This document shows, piece by piece, positions 60,849 to 64,000 of a stretch of DNA of 64,000 nucleotides (position 1 is its first letter; every line of letters starts with the position of its first letter). A program made the position numbers and the translations under genes. Below the pieces are notes generated by a model that saw only the letters and a list, made by a program, of their open reading frames with translations, was not told the origin of the DNA and made no database searches. The stretch is taken from the NCBI GenBank assembly GCA_964404895.1, contig CAYOLV010000005.1:1-64000 (forward strand), in the 5' to 3' direction. This stretch comes from JBGSUZ01 sp964404895 (GTDB lineage: Bacteria; Bacillota; Clostridia; Peptostreptococcales; Acidaminobacteraceae).

Positions 60849-61586
60849 ATGTCAGCTGGAAAAGTACTGGTAATTTTGCCGTGTTCCCGATTCTTAAAAT
60901 TTAACCCCTCCCACGCTTGTATGGTAGGGTATCATTTAAAAGAGCTTGCTGTCCCAGTTAAAATTCTAAAACAAAACGATTATCAAGTGATTTTTGCAAC
61001 GCCAGGGGGTGAGACACCTTTTATTGATCCTAACTCTTTATGCGATGTCAACGAAGACGAACGTCTTTTTTATGAGCATCTGATTGAAGACAATACCCAG
61101 TTGCTTTTACCATTAAGCCTCGATAAGATGACTGAGGAGTTTTTAGGAACTGTAGATGGTCTCTTGATACCCGGCGGGTACGCAACTTTGGTGGATTTTT
61201 GGAAAGATCCCGCCATCAAGCACATTTTGAAACATATGCATTATCACTGCAAGCCCACAGCCGCCATAGGGCACGGTGCCATTGCCCTCGCTTACGATTT
61301 GAAGCCTGACGAACTTTGGGCTTATAAAGATTATCAAATGACTTGCACCCCCGAAACTGTGGACGAAATAAACGAGTCTCAACTCTTTGCAGGGGAATCT
61401 CTCATCCACGTCAATGATCTGTTGGAAAAAATGGGAGCTTCTGTCCTATTTGATGAATTTCCTGACAAAGGCTTTTTCATTGAAGATCATGAGTTGATTA
61501 CGGGGCAGGATGCCAGTTCTTCAAAACCCGTTGCCTTGTCTCTGATCGGAAAGCTCAATCGCTATCAAAAATGCAGATCTTGTTGA
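60849..61586 (+). CDS. DJ-1/PfpI-superfamily protein lacking the nucleophilic cysteine
   Basis: The 245 residues have the Hsp31/PfpI-like layout (VIFATPGGETPFIDPNS, DGLLIPGGYATLVDFW). The usual nucleophile-elbow motif ICHG reads IGHG here: G141 replaces the cysteine, with H142 kept. A C-terminal extension contains further cysteines (CRSC). Deglycase, chaperone or protease activity that needs the cysteine is therefore doubtful. TAAGGAGG precedes the ATG, and a promoter is visible. Function unknown. Confidence 0.85.
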   Translation: MSAGKVLVILPCSRFLKFNPSHACMVGYHLKELAVPVKILKQNDYQVIFATPGGETPFIDPNSLCDVNEDERLFYEHLIEDNTQLLLPLSLDKMTEEFLGTVDGLLIPGGYATLVDFWKDPAIKHILKHMHYHCKPTAAIGHGAIALAYDLKPDELWAYKDYQMTCTPETVDEINESQLFAGESLIHVNDLLEKMGASVLFDEFPDKGFFIEDHELITGQDASSSKPVALSLIGKLNRYQKCRSC

Positions 61587-61601
61587 TGTGAAGGGCTCTT
61601 G

Positions 61602-61630
61602 ATGGATTCACAAATCCATACTCATGGATT
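61602..61630 (+). repeat. Alternating hairpin arms downstream of the DJ-1-like gene
   Basis: ATGGATT (61602-61608), AATCCAT (61613-61619) and ATGGATT (61624-61630) can form two mutually exclusive 7-bp hairpins. No T run follows, so it is not an ordinary terminator. Confidence 0.5.
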
Positions 61631-61679
61631 AAATAGACCTGCCCTCATTGACCAAGTCAACCTATTAACCTTGAAACAT

Positions 61680-61736
61680 TTAACAGCAGGGGCATTGTAA
61701 ACCTATTTTATATTTTAGGTTTACAATGCCCCTGCT
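61680..61736 (+). promoter_or_regulatory. bioB promoter and BirA operator
   Basis: TTGTAAACC (61695-61703), 14 bp, then GGTTTACAA (61718-61726) is the BirA operator pattern of Firmicutes, with identical inverted arms. The palindrome extends to 21 bp per arm (61685-61705 with 61716-61736). A promoter TTAACA (61680-61685), 18 bp, TATTTT (61704-61709) is overlapped by the operator, so holo-BirA would block transcription. Confidence 0.88.
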
Positions 61737-61783
61737 TTCTATTATGCTTATTTAAGATGAAACCGAACCTGAAAGGAGAAACC

Positions 61784-62848
61784 ATGTCTAACTTTAGCCC
61801 CTCAACCCTTACCATTGAAGGCTTAGAAACCTTGTCTCGTAAAATTAAAGAAGGTTACAGGCTGAGCCGAGAAGAAGCTTTCGAACTCATCCAAATGCCT
61901 TGTGACTCAAACAATTCAAATGCCTCAGAGGACTCTAACGACTCAATAGAAAACCACATCGTCTTCCAAACCTTTCTCACCATGGCAGACGACCTCCGCC
62001 GACATTTCCTTGGAAATGCCATTGAACTGTGCAGTATTATCAATGCCAAGAGCGGCAAATGTACAGAAGACTGCAAATTCTGCGCTCAATCGGCTCACTA
62101 CTCTACCGACGTGGAAACTTACGACTTAATAGCTTACCCGCCTATTTTGTCTATGGCAAAAGAAAATCAACTGGCAGGGGTTCACCGCTTTTCATTGGTC
62201 ATGAGTGGCCGCGGTATTGAAGAAGCCGATCTCCTTCAGACCTTAGACTACTATGATCAGTTGTCTAACGACTGCAACCTCTCCCTTTGCGCCTCTCTTG
62301 GCATTATTGACGAGACCGCTTTAAGCCGACTTAAAAATGCAGGGGTTCAAATGTATCACCACAACCTTGAAGCTGGCTCCCAATTCTATAAGACCCTATG
62401 CACCACCCATACTTTTGAAGAACGGATAGAGACCCTTATTGCCGCTAAAAAAGCGGGGCTAAAGCTCTGTTCAGGGGGCATTATTGGCATGGGAGAAAGC
62501 TGGGAAGATCGAATGGATTTGATTTTCACCTTGAGAGATTTAGAGGTGGTTTCAGTCCCTGTAAATATTCTAAACCCTATTCTCGGGACGCCTTTTGAAA
62601 AAGTTCCGAAACTCAGTCAGGGCGAAATTCTGAAAACCATTGCCCTCTTTAGATGGATTCACCCCACTGCCGATATACGCTTAGGTGGAGGTCGCCATTT
62701 ACTAGACGCTGCAGGTCGTCTTGCCTTTTCAAGCGGAGCTAGCGCCACAATCACAGGCAACTACCTGACGACTACAGGACAAGACCTGAAAGGCGACCTT
62801 TCTATGTTTGAAGCTCTAAAACTGCCTTTAGAACTCAGGAAAATTTAA
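61784..62848 (+). CDS. bioB: Biotin synthase
   Basis: This radical-SAM enzyme inserts sulfur into dethiobiotin. The 354-residue protein has the cluster motif GKCTEDCKFC (C93, C97, C100) and the GGIIGMGE and RLGGGRH blocks. Residues about 40-58 are an unusual Asp/Ser/Asn-rich insertion between the N-terminal helix and LRRHFLGN. The frame opens at 61757, but AAAGGAG is spaced 5 nt from the ATG at 61784. It is a single-gene unit under a BirA operator; bioA, bioD and bioF are not nearby. Confidence 0.95.
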   Translation: MSNFSPSTLTIEGLETLSRKIKEGYRLSREEAFELIQMPCDSNNSNASEDSNDSIENHIVFQTFLTMADDLRRHFLGNAIELCSIINAKSGKCTEDCKFCAQSAHYSTDVETYDLIAYPPILSMAKENQLAGVHRFSLVMSGRGIEEADLLQTLDYYDQLSNDCNLSLCASLGIIDETALSRLKNAGVQMYHHNLEAGSQFYKTLCTTHTFEERIETLIAAKKAGLKLCSGGIIGMGESWEDRMDLIFTLRDLEVVSVPVNILNPILGTPFEKVPKLSQGEILKTIALFRWIHPTADIRLGGGRHLLDAAGRLAFSSGASATITGNYLTTTGQDLKGDLSMFEALKLPLELRKI

Positions 62849-62951
62849 TCATATTTTTGAATATTTTTACGGGTTTGGGGTATATATGTGATAACATAAT
62901 ATATTATCAATTTTGCAGAACACCTGCCTATTATAGTAAGGGAGTGATTTT

Positions 62952-63254
62952 ATGAAAGTCATCTTAAGCCCAGAAGTAGAAGAATATCTACGCAATAAGC
63001 ACAAAGAAGTTGTGGAAGTCTTCGTAGAAAGAACTTACTACACCCATATGATGGAGAGCGTCGCCCACACAGAAATCAAGTATGGTGCACCTCGTACCGC
63101 TGTTCAAGATCAATTCACACTTTTCGAAGTGGATGGCTTTAAAGTTTACATCGCAAATGAACTACTCGACGAAAAACAGGATATCTTCTTCCACCTCGAC
63201 AAATTCTTAGGCATTAAATACATTGATGTTGATGGCGTTAAACTTCACCATTGA
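62952..63254 (+). CDS. Small HesB-like-fold protein without cysteines
   Basis: The 100-residue product resembles in pattern the short clostridial HesB-like proteins (VDGFKVYIANELL, a final DVDGVKLHH strand). The cysteines that such proteins use to bind clusters are all missing: there is no cysteine in the sequence. A ribosome binding site GGGAGTG precedes the ATG. A TGATAA/TTATCA dyad (62889-62909) lies upstream. Its last 17 bp overlap the end of the convergent kinase gene. The family call is tentative and the function unknown. Confidence 0.7.
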   Translation: MKVILSPEVEEYLRNKHKEVVEVFVERTYYTHMMESVAHTEIKYGAPRTAVQDQFTLFEVDGFKVYIANELLDEKQDIFFHLDKFLGIKYIDVDGVKLHH

Positions 63255-64000
63255 CAGACACCTGTACCCTAGGGAGGGTCACTTCCATGGAAGTCCCCTC
63301 TCCTAGGGTACTTTTTATGTCTAACTTTCCGTTATGGGCTTTGACAATCTCCTCGCAAATCGCAAGCCCCAGCCCTAAATGAGCTCCTGAATGCTTACCC
63401 TTATAAAACCGTTCTTTTACAAGGGGCAGTTCGGTTTCAGAAATGCCTATGCCACTGTCTTTGACTTCAAGGTGTAAGAAGCCTTCCATTTCATAGGCAA
63501 AAACCTCAATTAGCCCTTTTTCAGGGGTAAACTTAATGGCATTGTCAATCAAGTTGATCAATAACTGTTTTATACGCTGAGAATCAATGCCCCAAATTAA
63601 ATCTGCACTGACAACCTCCAACAACTGGATTTCTTTTTTTGAAGCCTTAGGCCTCAAGGTCTGTAGAGTGGCTTGAATCAAAGGCTTTATCGGCACTTCT
63701 CCAATCTCAAAACTCATCTCAATGGCCATCATCCTTGAAAAATCTAACAATTCTTCTACCATCCACTGTAACCGTGTACTTTCTTCCACAATCACACTAA
63801 ATCCCTCTTCTAACTCTTCAGACCCTTTAGTGTACATGGGATCGTTTAAGGTTTCAGCCCAGCCTCGAATAGAGGTCAGCGGAGTTCTTAACTCATGGGA
63901 AACCGATGAGAACATCCTATTTTTCTGATCCTCTCTCTTTAAAATCTCTTCCGACAAATGATTAATAGCGTCAGATAACTCTCCAATTTCGTCGTCATAT
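63238..64000 (-). CDS. Sensor histidine kinase, 3' part (5' end beyond window)
   Basis: The visible 253 residues contain the end of a HAMP domain (DDEIGELSDAINHLSEEI), the phospho-accepting SSVSHELRTPLTSIRGW, and the ATP-binding N box (QLLINLIDNAIKFTPEKG) and G boxes (DSGIGIS, GLGLAICEEIVKAHNG). It is open at position 64000, so the start and sensor domain are not seen. Its 3' end overlaps the small plus-strand gene and contains that gene's apparent terminator. Confidence 0.93.
   Translation of the reverse strand, partial: YDDEIGELSDAINHLSEEILKREDQKNRMFSSVSHELRTPLTSIRGWAETLNDPMYTKGSEELEEGFSVIVEESTRLQWMVEELLDFSRMMAIEMSFEIGEVPIKPLIQATLQTLRPKASKKEIQLLEVVSADLIWGIDSQRIKQLLINLIDNAIKFTPEKGLIEVFAYEMEGFLHLEVKDSGIGISETELPLVKERFYKGKHSGAHLGLGLAICEEIVKAHNGKLDIKSTLGEGTSMEVTLPRVQVSVNGEV
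63264..63317 (+). terminator. Plus-strand terminator embedded in the kinase gene
   Basis: A 10-bp arm GTACCCTAGG-type stem (63264-63273 with 63302-63311), extended inward by ACTTCC/GGAAGT, is followed on the plus strand by CTTTTTATG. It is placed to stop transcription from the small HesB-like gene although it lies in the last codons of the kinase. Confidence 0.7.

Overview
The window reads as a low-GC Gram-positive chromosome of the class Clostridia. Signs of this are AGGAGG-type ribosome binding sites, TTGACA/TATAAT and extended -10 promoters, a Trp T-box, BirA- and PurR-type operators, and a gene order recognisable from the Bacillus/Clostridium purR to lysS region. The fermentation genes point to an anaerobe with a succinate/propionate branch (methylmalonyl-CoA mutase and decarboxylase, two-subunit fumarase) and crotonase/3-hydroxybutyryl-CoA dehydrogenase. 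I cannot name the genus from sequence alone.

Layout. Positions 1-240 hold tandem promoters and the leader of an rRNA operon that runs off the left edge. From about 38.7 kb down to 0.4 kb most genes lie on the minus strand and follow a conserved order: purR, spoVG, glmU, prs, (chemoreceptor), pth, mfd, prsA-like, spoVB/murJ-like, mazG, HU, rqcP, divIC, yabR-like S1, ppx/gppA, (GNAT, tldD, pmbA/tldE), tilS, ftsH, (thioesterase, fumarase, methylmalonyl-CoA cluster), birA, coaX, dusB, greA, lysS, rRNA. Sporulation genes normally interleaved here in spore formers (spoVT, yabP, yabQ, spoIIE) are absent, although spoVG keeps a candidate SigH-type promoter.

From 38.9 to 64 kb the strand alternates and units are smaller: murC; two LCP (LytR-CpsA-Psr) genes; proBA; a small membrane protein with crt and hbd; an aminotransferase; a Trp T-box controlling an ABC transporter; lspA; a cardiolipin synthase; trmB; a one-tRNA unit (Lys); a nitroreductase and pyrE; a beta-CASP nuclease; a HAD/NhaC/truA operon; a DJ-1-like protein; bioB under a BirA operator; a cysteine-free HesB-like protein; and the 3' part of a sensor kinase.

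Functional links. Biotin forms a circuit: BirA (ligase/repressor), a biotin carrier subunit next to it, and bioB with a 9-14-9 BirA operator. The decarboxylase operon lacks its membrane beta subunit. Purine control is suggested by PurR with two inverted PurBoxes over its own promoter. The least explained DNA is an intergenic element at about 23.43-23.62 kb: a drifting hexanucleotide array next to a cloverleaf-like four-way junction whose main arm is 31 bp. No prophage, IS element, CRISPR array or obvious defence system was seen.
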